From Gloeophyllum trabeum ATCC 11539 (taxonomy: Eukaryota; Basidiomycota; Agaricomycetes; Gloeophyllales; Gloeophyllaceae), in NCBI RefSeq assembly GCF_000344685.1, contig NW_006920424.1, positions 431,486-463,215 of the forward strand: a stretch of DNA of 31,730 nt, given 5' to 3'. The position numbers and the translations under genes are program-made. The notes under the pieces were generated by a model. The model made no database searches, was not told where the DNA came from, and saw only the letters and a list, made by a program, of their open reading frames with translations. Shown here piece after piece: positions 11,384 to 22,874 of this stretch (within the stretch, counting starts at the first letter, position 1; every line of letters starts with the position of its first letter).

Positions 11384-12003
11384 GCATGCTTCAATTATTC
11401 TGATATACTGATCTTCAGGTTAAAGTGAGAGCTTGGACGTAAAGCAACTAGAAAATGTACAAAGGACGAAGGAGAGGCCAGCCTACGGACACTCGATATC
11501 GGAAGGCTACCGTATATGCTAAGCGGCGTCCATTGGTGTAGAAGGTAGTATCGGTCTGCAGCCCGTGAAACCAGCATTGCTCGACAGCTGTCCGCCATTC
11601 AGGCGTCCTGGGACAGCGCTCACGGGACATCCGCTGCGTGCTGCATCTGCGATGAGCCGTAAACAGCATCGTATTCAGCGAGTTCAGTAGTGTATAAACC
11701 TCTCCGTAGTGTGTCCACTCCATCTTCTTGGAAAGGAACTTTTGTGTCAATGGAACTGTCGCTGACCATAATGCACACTAAGCAAAATGGGGCGTCATAG
11801 CAGGGGTATCCAGGGAAGTAAGGGAACGTATTGCAAGACATTAGGAATAAAATACAGCAGGCATAAAATACATAGCTGTGAGGGGTACACTAGGTATCAT
11901 GACATGTGCGGAGGGAATAGCAAAGACAAGTCCGAATGAACGATATGTACAAGGTAAGGGCACGGGAAAGAGAAAGTCGTATGAAGGAAAGTGAAGGAAA
12001 GCG
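11384..12003. other. Intergenic stretch before the myosin 3' end
   Basis: About 620 bp. Two overlapping minus-strand ORFs (11448-11750 and 11620-11841) have no hydrophobic pattern, motif or family I recognise. The right part should hold the myosin 3' UTR. No repeat or RNA gene seen. Confidence 0.45.
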
Positions 12004-15000
12004 TTACCGCCGCGGTGAACTCATGGGAGAGCCACGATCCAGCATGGCAGATGGTCGATCTAACCGGTTTCTCAGACGTTCCACCTCCCGCTCGAGACTA
12101 GAAAGGCTAATATAAGCGTGGGCTTCGATTTCACATCCCAAAGTCAATCCGCACCTCAGGGTTTTCTGTTTGTAATCAGCGGCATCCCTTTCTGCCCGCC
12201 TCTTAGCGAGCTGCAGGTTGCTTTCCGATGTTTGCTGAAGGAGGGACGGTTAATCTTACTGACATATAAGATGAACGCAGATACGTACCAGCTCGTCCAT
12301 TACCTGCCGCAGACTCGTCAGCTTCGCCTCGTATGATTGATTCTCCTCTTCAAGCCGGGCACGCTGCCTTTCCAGCTCTTGCACCTGATATCTGGCATCT
12401 CTCATGGTCTTATCGGCCGTCCGCTGTGCCCGGATTGTCTCCGTCTTGTCCTTAGAAGATTGACTGAGTTGGCTTGTCAATTCCTCTATACGACTTTCGA
12501 GACGACGCGATGTGGTCGGCGGCCTAGGAGAATTCGCCATGGACTTCGTCTCCAAGTCAACGATCCGGACATTCAACTCTTTGATTTGCTTCTCGAGGGT
12601 AGCCTATGGAATTCAATCAGCAGAGTTGTAGTCACGCCCAAAGGGGACATACATTGAGTTTGTCCAGCTCTGAGTTCTCTACGCGGACTTTACCGAGCTC
12701 CATTTGACATTCATTTGCGTGTGCCTCGGCTTTCTTCATACGCTCGAATGCCATTGTCACCCGATCTTCCTGTTCCTCGAGAGAACGCTCCAAGTCCTGT
12801 TTCTCGAGTTGTAGCCGTTGTAGCTCGGTGTCAGAAGAGAGTTTACTGGCGTCCATGCTGTCCAACTTGATCGCATCAAGTTCAGCTTGTAGAGCTCGTC
12901 GCGCCTTCTGCAGTAGAACCCTGTCCGCCTCAGCGTCGTTCAGGACACCCCGAAGCTCGCGAACTTGGGAATGAAGATTGACGATCTGAGATTGTTGCTC
13001 CGTCTGAGCCGCTGTAGCAACCTCATATGCCTTCGTCAAATCCCCAATCTTGGTCTCCAGGCGTTCTTTCTCCTTTTTCCAAGCACCTCCGCTGTACACC
13101 TCATCATCGTACCTCAGCTGAAGGTCATCATAGTCAGAGCGAAGCCGTCTGTTCTCTTCACGCAAGCGGCTCATACTATCACGCTGGGATTGCAACTCTG
13201 AGGAGAAGGTCGCGTAAATGTCAGACGAAGCTTTAGTGAGAGGGGAGGTCTACGCACCTTCGCTCAACTGAGCCAATTCCGCTATATACAGCGGCTCAAT
13301 GTCCGCGTCTTGCGGGAAGAATATGATGACTCACCCTGGTACTTCTTACGAGTTTGGTCTGTGGCAAAGTCTCTATCAGCTAGGTCTTTCTGATACTGCT
13401 TGCGCTCTTCTTCCATTTCCTCTGCCAGGCGTTGTCGAAGGAGGTCGAGATCATATGATTCTCGACCCTCATCTTCTAAGCGGGCCTCGAGCTCCCTGAC
13501 TCTCTCTTCAGCGGACTGCAGCCGCCCTTCAACAGCCTTCCGTTCTGCTATCGCATCAGAGTATGATTTCTCTAGTTCAGCGAGGGATCGGCGAGCTACT
13601 AAAAGGTGAGCTCTCTTTTCCACAGGTAGAACATCCGGGGCCCATACCAAAGGATTCTGCTTGTGATGCCTTGGCTCTTGCAATTTCTGCTTCGTCGAGC
13701 CTGGCCAGGTGGGTGTCCGCTTTGGCCTTGTATGTCTCTAGCGCTTCCTTCAATTCTGTAACGAGAATGTGACGGCTACTCAGAAGAAAGAGCGAATCTA
13801 CATACCAGCAATGAGGCGGTCGGAAGCTTCTGTAGTCATCTCAAGCTCTTTAAGCCGAGTCTGCATTTGGCGACGGGCGTCTACACAAAGCGCAAGTGAG
13901 TGATATGTGGTATCTGTGATCCTGCTCACTACATACTGGACTCCTCATTCTTGGATCTCAAGGCTTCGGCCACCCGGTCATTCAAGTTAGCGATTTCAGT
14001 TTGTAGTTGTTTCTTCGACTGGGAAAGCTCCGTGACCTGCCGACGTTGTTCCTCCAACTCGACCTGAAGGGCCCTCTGTTGAACCATCTAAAGAGGGACA
14101 AGTTAGTCCAACGCTGATTGTGCACAACTGCATGCGCATACGCACGAGGGCCTTCCGAGACTCCTCAAGACGGTCATAGCTATCTCGTTCCTCAGATATC
14201 GTCGTCTGGAACTTAGTCCAAAGTGCTTGGATATTGTCAATCTGCGCGGTCTCCGCAGACTGACGAGCCTCAGCCTCCTCTCGAAGTAGTTCAACTAGCC
14301 GGGCGTTCTCCTTTGCCAGACGGGCTCTATATTGCTGGAGCGATTCAACTGAGCCATCGGTGTTCTCCAGTTCGTCAGTCAGCTCACGCAATGAGGATTC
14401 TAGGTGCTGTCTGACGCGATCGGAGACGGCTATTCGGAGTTCTAGGACCTGAACATGCTGTCTGAGAGCATTGATCTGTCTATCGGGCGCTCGGGGACCG
14501 TCATAGGTGGATCCACCTGTTGAGCCATTTTTCATCCGTTTAGCAGGGCTAGCGTTGGAGAACGTCCGGATACCAGTGTCTTGCCCCCGAAGACGCGCAG
14601 AGCGATCGAAAACTTCCCTGTACAGCTCATCATCCAGTGATTGCAATTCTCCTAGTAGCCTTGCCCGGAAGTTCTCATCCTTCGGGTCGCTCTCCGTGAT
14701 GAGTCGCCGTATATCAGCATGATGACGGTCGATATAGTCCTTGATCCTAGCGCTCCCTGAATCGAGGGTCTCAGCTTCTTCGAGTCTCTTCTCTAATTCG
14801 GCGATTTGAGACTCATATTGACGTTGCATCTTGGCCATGGAATTGGGAGTTACAGTTTCGTCCGCAAGTCTTTCTAGTTCAGATTCCAAGGTGTCCTTCG
14901 ATCTCTGCACTGTCACCAATTGATGCGACAGCTCTTCTGCGCGATGTTCAGAGTCGTTGAGCTGAGCCTGGAGTCTCCGGACTTGCAACTCCGCAGCCTC

Positions 15001-18000
15001 CCTGGCACGTCGTTCCTTGTCAGCTTCAGCAAGAGCCCGGGTAGCCCGCTCTTCCTGCAATTTCATTGCCCTTTCTTTGGACTTTAATTCGACGCGTTCT
15101 AACTCAGTCGCCCGAGCCAGATCTTCCGCCTCACCAGCCAACCTCGTCCGAGTCTTCTCCAGGGAGCGAATGTATGCATAGTTCTTCTGGAGCTCGGCCT
15201 GCGCCTCGGCCAGTTGGCGATCCGTGACGCGTTTAGCTTCTTCCAAAACATGAACATGCTCGACAATGGTCTTATCTTGCTTTGACTCTAGTTGCTTGAC
15301 TTCCCATTCCCGCGCCTTCAGGTTCGTCAATGCTTTATTAAGTTCTCTGTCGAGCTTGATGTTTCGATCCTTCAACTGAGCTATCTCCGCTTTCTGACTA
15401 GAGATTGATTTCTCAAGCTGGGCTCGCTTGGCAGACTCAGTTTCGAATTGTTTGCGGGTGCTTTCCAGCTGTCTGTCTTGGGAACTCTTGTCTCGCTCCA
15501 TCTGGAGTACAACATCCTCAAAGTCTTGGTGTCTGGATTGAGCAGCAGCCAATTGGCGTTCGAGGCTCTATGAATTAGGAAATATTAGTCACGGGACAGC
15601 CTACGAAACATGGAGAGTATGCACCTCTCTGGCCTTCTGAGCTTCCGCGAGCTGACCATCAGCCTCTATTTGCCGAGACCGCAGAGACTGTAATTCAGAC
15701 TCGAGCGAGCGCTTCGCCTTCTCCATCTCAGCGATGGCCGCTTCAGCCGACTTCAACTGGGCAGCGTTAGATTGGAATTTGTCGAGCAGAGCTTGATGAT
15801 CCTTGAGCAAGGCTTGATGCTCCCGTAGGGAATTATCAAGTTCGACTCGCAGTTTATTCTGCCCTTCCACTGCTATCTTCCGTGCGTCCGTCAAGTCTTC
15901 TCTGAGTTTAGCCACATGATCGCGCAATCGCCCTAACTCTTCTTCCTTGCTTTTCTCAGCCTCAACTCGTTGTGTCTCCTCACTGACTTTGGCTTCCATT
16001 ACAGAACGAAGCTCGTCGAGCTCGTCTTGCAACTTCTGCCTAGCCAAGGTGTCCCGCGATTGATCATCCTTCTGCGACTCTAACTCTGCCGTAAGGGTGT
16101 CTATGCGACCTTGTAACTCTGCGATGCGTTTCGAAGAATGGGACCGCTCTTGGCGAGCCGCATCAAGCTCCTGAAGCAGCTGCGCAATTTCTTCGTCCTT
16201 CCTTGCTATGAGATTGGAATACTCGGTAGCCGTTCTTGTGAGTTCAGCTAGTTGCTCCCGAGTCTGTCGCGACTCTTGCTCCATCTCTTCCGATCTGCCT
16301 CGGATTAGATCCCTGTGTGTAAATGCGACTTAGTAGGCAAGAAGTCAGACCACGAAGGCAACGAACCGATTGCGTGCCTCCGCAGCCAGCCTTTCTTCCA
16401 GCTCGGCTAAGGCAACCTCAGAACGCTCCCGAAGCCTGGCCAGGTCTTCTTGCCCCTGAGCTAACGACCTTTCGAGGTCTTCACCCGCCTTGTGAAGCTG
16501 GTCTCTCTCCGAACGAAGCGTATCTATTTCGCTATTGGCGGCGCTCAGTTGTTCTACGAGCTCGGCTTCGGCAGCAGCCCATTCCTTCTGCTCGGTTTCC
16601 AAGCGTACCAGGTGTTCGGCAGCCTGGTCAAATGCTTGCTTCAATGCCTCGTGCTTCTCGTCGCTCTCCCTTTGGATCTTCAAGGCTCTGTCCAGCTGAG
16701 AGTCCAGCGTGTCAAGATCGTGCTGCAGCGCGGCCACTTCCTCCTCCAGTTCTGCCTCACGCTTCAAACTTCTCTCTAGCAGGGCGTCCTTGTCCAATGC
16801 CAAGGCGCGTTCGGCTTCCAGTGCGGCCTCGACTTTCTGCTTCTCTTGTTGTAGAGACATGCGGAGGTTCTCGAGGGCCTCGCGCTCCTGTTTGTCGCGT
16901 TCTGCTCGCTCTTTGGCCAGCGTTAGCTCGAGTTCTTTCTTCCGCAGCTCTTCATCGTTCCTTGTTGCCGCTAAGAGAGGTCGTACCTGCAAATCTATCA
17001 GCTAGAGAACTAATGATGTACAAAGGGATTTGCACCTTCGAATATAGTTGCCACCACGGCCATTCCCTGAGATCACCGTACAGACGGGCATTGCGCTGTA
17101 TCACACGGATGGCCACTGCCCTGTTTAGGATCTTCTTCATCTGACGTCTCGCTGTCCACTTTCTGGCTACGGCCTGCAACCGAGAGAAAATATCGTACAA
17201 CAGCGAGTCTCTGCGCTCTTCCAGCTCCGCGAGCACACCCGCTTTGAAGAAGATCTTCGACGTGCCAATCTTGTATATTGACTTATCGAGCTCGAGCGCA
17301 TCGACCATCCGTAGGCACGCCTTGCGCCCGTCCATGTATCCCGGAGGTATGATACCCGGAGTGAGTACCTCGTACCGCTGGCGGAACTCGAGGAAGGGCA
17401 GCCTGTTGGGATAACCGAGTCGCGCGATACGAATACCCTCGAGGACACCGTTGCACCGTAATTGATCAAGGACCAGAGGGACGTCAATGCGAGCGGGCTT
17501 CTTGTTATTATTTGGGACGATACAACGAACGAAGTGCGGCTGCGTGGCGTGCAGCTGCATCATAAGACTCGAGAGCTGCTCCTTGTGCCGCTGCGCAACG
17601 GTACGGAAAGCGCCCTTCTTGAGCGTCCGCTTCTTGCCCATCGTCAGCGTATGCTGCCCGCCAGTGGGCAAGGCCGACAGGTCGACATAGTCCGAGAACA
17701 AGCCCGCAACGTACTTCTCGCTCGAAGCGGCGAGAACTCGAGTGAGGTTGTCATTGAGCGGATCCTTGTTCTTCTCAAGCCACCCGTCCGTGCGGTACTC
17801 GACCTTGCCCGCATAGTGCTGAATGAGGAATCCCTGCTCGAATCGCGCAGGCTCGTACTTGAACCGGCCAGGATGGGGTTCCTCCTCCTCCATCGGCGGC
17901 TCGCCGCTCCATAAACTATGCAGCTTATGCGTGAACGTCACGTCCGTCGCCTTGGGCATGATACACTCCTCGTCCAAGCAGCTCAGTATGCCAATCGTGG

Positions 18001-20214
18001 CCCCGCTCGCCTCGATGAGATCAATCGTCGGCTGCAAGTCCAGTCCAAAATTGACATAATCCCACTCGATGCTCTCGCGCGCATACTCCTCCTGCTCGAG
18101 CACGAACATGTGGTGGTTGAAGAACTGCTGCAGCTTCTCGTTCGTATAATTGATCAGCAGCTGCTCGTACCCGTTCACGTCGAAGATCTCGAAGCCCGCG
18201 ATGTCCAGCACGCCGATGAACGTCGACTTGCTCGACGGCCGGTCGAGCGCCTTGTTGATGCGGTCGACGAGGCTCCCGAAGGACTTCTCGTACAGCGTCT
18301 TGCAGAGCGCGGCGAGCTCGTCGAGCGCTTGCTGCCGCGTTCGCGCTTGCGTCACCCATTCCCGCCCTGCGAGGACTTTGGGCCGGAGGACTGCCTTGGT
18401 GAACTCTGCGACGGGGATGCCCAATAGGTGGCATACGCGCTCCGCTTGCGATGGATCTGGAAGCACCGCATCGTCCGACCTGGTGGAAGTGATCGCGATA
18501 TTGCCGATATGAAGTACCGCGGCCACGATGCGGAACAAATCGAACTGCTCCTGGGGAGAAAATCCGACGATGTCGAACGCTGCTTGAAGCTGCTTCCATT
18601 CTTCCACATCGTTCACCCCATCGACCTCTCGCCTGCTCTTATTGAGGTATTCGTAGTCTTCCACGCCTCCGTCTAGCAGGAGCTTGTCTTTCAAAGGCCC
18701 ACCAGCCTCGAGGAGCTGGTAGAACACATGGAAGCTGCGCTCCGCCTCGCTTCGGGAGACGACCCGGCTTTTCTCGAGGAGGTACCAGTCAATATTCGCG
18801 CCCGCGATGCTCCCGTCGGGCGAGAAGCTTATCCGGATGAACTTTCCGAACCGACTGGAGTTGTTATTCCGCTGTGTCTGGGCATTACCGAAAGCCTCGA
18901 GGATGGGGTTCGCCTGGAGGATCTGCCGCTCCAGTAACCCAAGGCGGCCCTTGGAGTTGAGACGTGAGCCGCTGGCATCAGGCTTGTTCTTGAAGGAGCT
19001 GCTGCGCGGCAGGCCGACGGCAGGCATGACGGTGTTGAATGAGCTGGATCCTGTTATGGACGGGGATTGGGAATGTGAGGGAGTAGGGAGGTGCGCATCC
19101 GTCGCGATTGCTGCGAGATATTGGATGACCTTCTTTGTGCTCTCGGTCTTACCTGCGCCGGATTCACCACTGCACGCACACAATGAAGTGACAATTAGCG
19201 AGGAAGTAGATAGACAACGCACGTAATGAGGATACTCTGGTTCTCCCGCTCCTCGCCCATGTTGACCCACGCGCGTTCGGCGATGGCGAATATGTGCGGG
19301 GGATTCTCGTCTCTGCGCTTGCCGCGGTACTGGTGGACGATGGCGTCGGTGTAGAGGGGGAGGCTCTGGTAGGGATTGATCGCGACCAAGAACAGGCCGG
19401 AGTATGTCTGCGAAACCGAGTATTAATATTGACATTTACTTCTCCCGGGAGCTTCATCGTGAACGCAGCGTTCCCGGCAAAAGGGTATGTGGGAGGAGCA
19501 GTGTTATGCGTGGTCATCTCGAACGCCGGAATCTAGCAGACTGCAGCATAGGCGAAATTTCTGCGTGGAGTACATGGTGCTAGGTTGGACAGGAATTCAC
19601 CAATGGGATGACACCCTGCTGTGCGGGAGCTGGTCCCAGTGAGCGAACTCTTGCAATGCAGGGCGTCATACCAGAAGCTTGCCTGCGCTCGTCCATCCCG
19701 GGCCGCTTAAGAAATGCCGGATGTCCTGGATACAAGACAGCTCCGGCCTGCCACCTCTGCACACCCTCCTTTCGCGGGGAACATATAACGGGTGGCTCAA
19801 ACATGCACTCACATAGATCGCCCCGGACCCGTATCTCAGCCTCAGATTATGCACCACGCTGGCTTCGTTCAGAAACGTCAGGTCCGCGATATCATCGACG
19901 CGGTCAAACTTGGGCGGGTTCATCTTCGAGAGCGCGTACAGCGGCACACGGCGTATCTACAAAATCATTCATTCATTCACTGTATCCTCATTACAATGGA
20001 CGAGGGGAGGGGGATAGAACGTGCGAAAGGAACCAACCTCCCCTCCGGACGCCATGACGATCTCGCCAATGTCGTCCTGCTCGCTGACGACCCAGCCGGC
20101 GAGGTAGCCCTCCTTCTCGTCGGGGACCCAGACCCACTTCTTCTCGTTGAACTCGGCTTGCAGCGCGGCAGCCCTCGCGGCCTCCGCGCTCTGCGACAGA
20201 CGCGGGGCCGGCAT
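12004..20214 (-). CDS. Class II myosin heavy chain, about 2,200-2,300 aa
   Basis: This is the actin motor of the fungal contractile ring, active in septation. Exons 1-4 on the minus strand are 20214-20038, 19956-19813, 19407-19223 and 19168-17036; exon 5 starts at 16986. The last exon is 12106-12004 (TAA). Residues about 20-60 form the myosin N-terminal SH3-like fold ([19 protein letters not shown]). The P-loop GESGAGKT is at 170-177, switch I NNNSSRFG at 270-277 and the switch II region DIAGFE at 491-496, with a Ser-rich loop 1 of about 60 residues between P-loop and switch I. The converter ends near 820, and one or two IQ-like sites (825-860) follow. From about 885 to the end the protein is a long heptad coiled coil spread over many exons, closing with a short Ser/Pro/Arg tail (SPMSSPRR). 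That two-chain rod marks class II rather than V or I. I did not fix every tail exon border. Intron 2 (405 nt) is far longer than the rest. Confidence 0.92.
19408..19812 (-). other. Unusually long intron 2 of the myosin gene
   Basis: GTGAGT at 19812 and TTTCGCAG ending at 19408 join GAIY to TYSGLF without loss of motor sequence. The intron is 405 nt, against about 50-80 nt for the others. It has no clear inverted repeats and no exon needed by the fold, so an old insertion or a regulatory insert is possible. Confidence 0.7.
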
Positions 20215-20546
20215 GGCTGGTTACTTGGTGGATGTTGGTAGTTGGTTCGAGTTTGAGTCGCGTCTCAGTTGGTTCAAGGTTGATGTTCGGAATCAAACAA
20301 CGGGGATTAGAAATCGTTAGTCGCAGGAAAAGCAGTAGTCGGTCGTCGTGTACGGTTGTCGTGGCAGTCGTAAGGCGTATAAAACAAAGCAGAGCAAGCC
20401 GAGCAACGTTGGTGCTCACCGTTCAGCCTCAAGAATAGGAGCCTCCGCGTCCCGAGCAGCAGCGTGACTCGAACATACGTGACGGCAGCGCGGTGGTGTC
20501 ACGATGTCATGGCGCTGCAAGTACGAGTACAACAAGTCTACCCGCC
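20215..20546. promoter_or_regulatory. Shared divergent promoter of myosin II and YKT6
   Basis: The start codons of the myosin gene (minus) and YKT6 (plus) are only 332 bp apart, so both promoters must lie here. I see no canonical TATA box. Both products work in membrane and septum events, but common control is only an inference. Confidence 0.55.
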
Positions 20547-21349
20547 ATGAAGATCTACTCGCTCGCCGTCGTGCTCGTCCCGCACACCGGCGCGTCCACC
20601 ATCCTCGCCCATGCGTCTGACTTGTCGTCGTTCTCGTTCTACCAGCGCGGCAGCGTCGGCGAGTTCATGACGTTCTTCAGCAAGACCGTCGCGGAGCGCA
20701 CGCCGCAGGGACAGAGGCAGAGCGTGCAGGAGAACAACTACGTCGCGCATGTGTATAACCGCGGCGGGGCGGAGCAGCTCGCGGGTGCGTCTCATCGCTC
20801 GCGCCGTCTTTCGGAACAGAGCTGGATGTCGCGGGCGCAGGTGTGATCATCACGGACCAGGAGTACCCCGTCCGCCCCGCGTTCTCGCTGCTCACGAAGG
20901 TGCTGGACGACTTCACGGCCAAGGTCCCGCAGTCGTCGTTCGGGAACACGTCCGCGATCTCCTTCGGCGAGCTCAACGCGTACCTGCAGAAGTACCAGGA
21001 CCCGCGGCAGGCGGACGCGATCATGAAGGTGCAGCAGGAGCTCGACGAGACGAAGATCATCTTGGTGCGTGCGCAGGAGCCGATTCACGGACGGGCTTGC
21101 TGATCTGTGTCTGTCTTTGCTTGGTCGTCTGTGTGCATATGATACAGCACAAGACCATCGAGTCCGTCCTCCAGCGAGGCGAGAAGCTCGACAGCCTCGT
21201 CGACCGCTCGAACGCCCTCTCGGCGCAGAGCAAGATGTTCTACAAGACCGCAAAGAAGGTGCGCTACCCGCCCTCCACCCCTCTCCCTTTACTAACGTGC
21301 AAGCCCTTATGATCTGCTCTAGCAAAATTCGTGCTGCGTCATCATGTGA
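20547..21349 (+). CDS. YKT6: R-SNARE YKT6, 199 aa
   Basis: YKT6 is the prenylated R-SNARE used in ER-Golgi, endosome and vacuole fusion and in autophagosome-vacuole fusion. Exons are 20547-20784, 20841-21064, 21148-21258 and 21323-21349, 600 nt with stop. The N-terminal longin domain covers residues 1 to about 125 ([25 protein letters not shown]). The SNARE helix follows ([20 protein letters not shown]), with the zero-layer Arg in LQRGEKL. The last exon encodes only QNSCCVIM: Cys196 in the CVIM box is the farnesylation site and Cys195 the palmitoylation site. Its length equals that of the yeast and human proteins to within a residue or so. It is intact and has no transmembrane segment. A decayed second copy follows at 21964. 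Confidence 0.97.
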
Positions 21350-21963
21350 ACGGATTGTCCTCGTGCCGGATGTTTTGAACTATAGAAGGGAGGCAGAGCA
21401 GGAGAACTGGATGGTGATGTGATGCCTCTTGCATATAGCTGTAATATACTTATGAGTGTAATGATACAACGGACGCTTATACCCATTGATTCCGATCGAG
21501 TCCTGTGCACTGGTATCCTTCTCATGCAGGCTCTTTATGCTGCATCTGGGCAGCTTGCCTCCTGGGCTCCCGCTACACTCCCCGTTCCGGTCGGCCAACA
21601 TAGGGGTTGCACACTGACTCCAGGATATTGTACGGACATGCCGTTATTACCTTGGCTGACAAGAAGTTGTAGGATCTCAAGCAAACTCAGGCCCGTCCGA
21701 CAGTCATCATCTCCTGGGCCTGTGGTTGCGAGGATAGTTCGGGGAAGCCCGGTCATGCATCGTGCTCTGCAGATCTGCACGCAGGGAACGGTCAGTCTTT
21801 CTGTTGTACTCTATGCTCTGTATCGAGTCCCTTTTCCTATCGCACTCCCTGATTTACCACAGGTCAGTGCCCTGTTGCGTCAATAATCAACATATGCGGC
21901 CTGCACCCGCTGGTATTATCTCCATGATGCTCCCCCATACCACCGCCCATCCGCCAGCGGGCC
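21350..21963. other. Intergenic stretch between YKT6 and its decayed copy
   Basis: About 610 bp. A plus-strand ORF at 21419-21886 has no recognisable fold and probably reflects chance. No repeat seen apart from the duplication itself. Confidence 0.5.
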
Positions 21964-22500
21964 ATGAAGCTTTACTCGCTCGCTGCTCGGCACGCCCGAC
22001 CACGGCAGCCAGGTCCCCACCGAGGCGTACGACCCACCCCGCGAACACGAGTTCCTCACCAGGACGGTCGCGGCAGGCGCGGCGGAAGAGCGTGCGCGAG
22101 GGGGGTTATGTCGCGCACTTTGGCGGCGACGGCGGTACGACGCAGCGTGAGCGCATGGTCCTAGGCTTGCTGATGATGTACCGTGCAGTAGCTATCGCGG
22201 ACGGGGGATACCCCGTTTGTGTTCCTGACGGAAATGCTGAGCGAGTTGTACGTGAAGATGTGGTTGAAGGATGTGAGACCCCCCGGGCCGGATGCCGGAC
22301 GTGGAGGAGTACGTGCAGAGGTACCAGGACCTGGAGCAAGCGGGGGCGCGCGAAGATCTGGGTGGTATGTCTTCAGTGCCTGCCTGTAGCTGGTGCTATC
22401 CCACCGACGACTTCCCTGATTAATGCATGAATGGACGGTGCCAGACAATCGAGTCCGTGCTAGAAGTAAGAAGATGGGGTGAAGATGTGCTACAAGACGA
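21964..22500 (+). pseudogene. Decayed tandem copy of YKT6
   Basis: Blocks in the same order as YKT6 are visible but in shifting frames. They are MKLYSLA at the ATG (21964); HEFLTRTVA against [27 protein letters not shown] against [23 protein letters not shown] against [19 protein letters not shown] against [27 protein letters not shown] against [16 protein letters not shown]; and TIESVLE against TIESVLQ. KMCYKT at about 22483-22500 matches KMFYKT. The frame changes at least three times, the middle of the SNARE helix is missing, and no CCVIM end follows. Copying must have been followed by long drift, since identity is patchy. I see no intact product. Confidence 0.8.
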
Positions 22501-22874
22501 GAACTTTGAGTTGACTGCCAGCGAGACATTAATGCACTGTCCACCGGCTCCGGACGCACCCAAGCATGCGCCGACGATATTTCAGCCCGAAAAGGCAACT
22601 CGTGCTTCGTCCAGAAATGCTTCCGCCTCGCAAAGTTCATCTGCTGCTGTCTAACCTCCTTTCGACGAACACGATGGGACGCGTTCTCGCTGATCCAGGA
22701 AGCAGTATTTCTGTCAAGCGCCCCGTCATGATCGAAGATGAGGGCACTACATATATCTATATCCTGCATAGCGTTAAACTCGTTATTTAACGCCTGCACG
22801 GCCACTCCTCTCCCCCGACGTTTCGCGCCAGACTTAAAAGCACTGCTGCCCCCCAAAGCCGCGCAACAAACGCC
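22501..22874. other. Intergenic stretch before the dioxygenase gene
   Basis: About 370 bp that should hold the dioxygenase promoter. A TATATCTATAT-like stretch lies near 22749-22760, about 115 bp upstream of the ATG. No gene supported. Confidence 0.4.

Noticed and set aside
11448..11841. Two overlapping minus-strand ORFs right of the broken membrane-protein gene
   Set aside because: No hydrophobic spans, no motifs, and they do not splice to the membrane-protein exons.
16323..17144. Plus-strand ORF of 273 codons
   Set aside because: Lies antisense to the myosin coiled coil; its Arg/Pro/Leu-rich content is what the reverse of Glu/Lys/Gln-rich codons gives.
17462..18676. Several long plus-strand ORFs (17462-17914, 17918-18427, 18428-18676)
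   Set aside because: All are antisense to the myosin motor exon, which is clearly the coding strand by its conserved motifs.
21419..21886. Plus-strand ORF of 155 codons between YKT6 and its decayed copy
   Set aside because: No motif, unlikely composition, and no intron structure like that of neighbouring genes.
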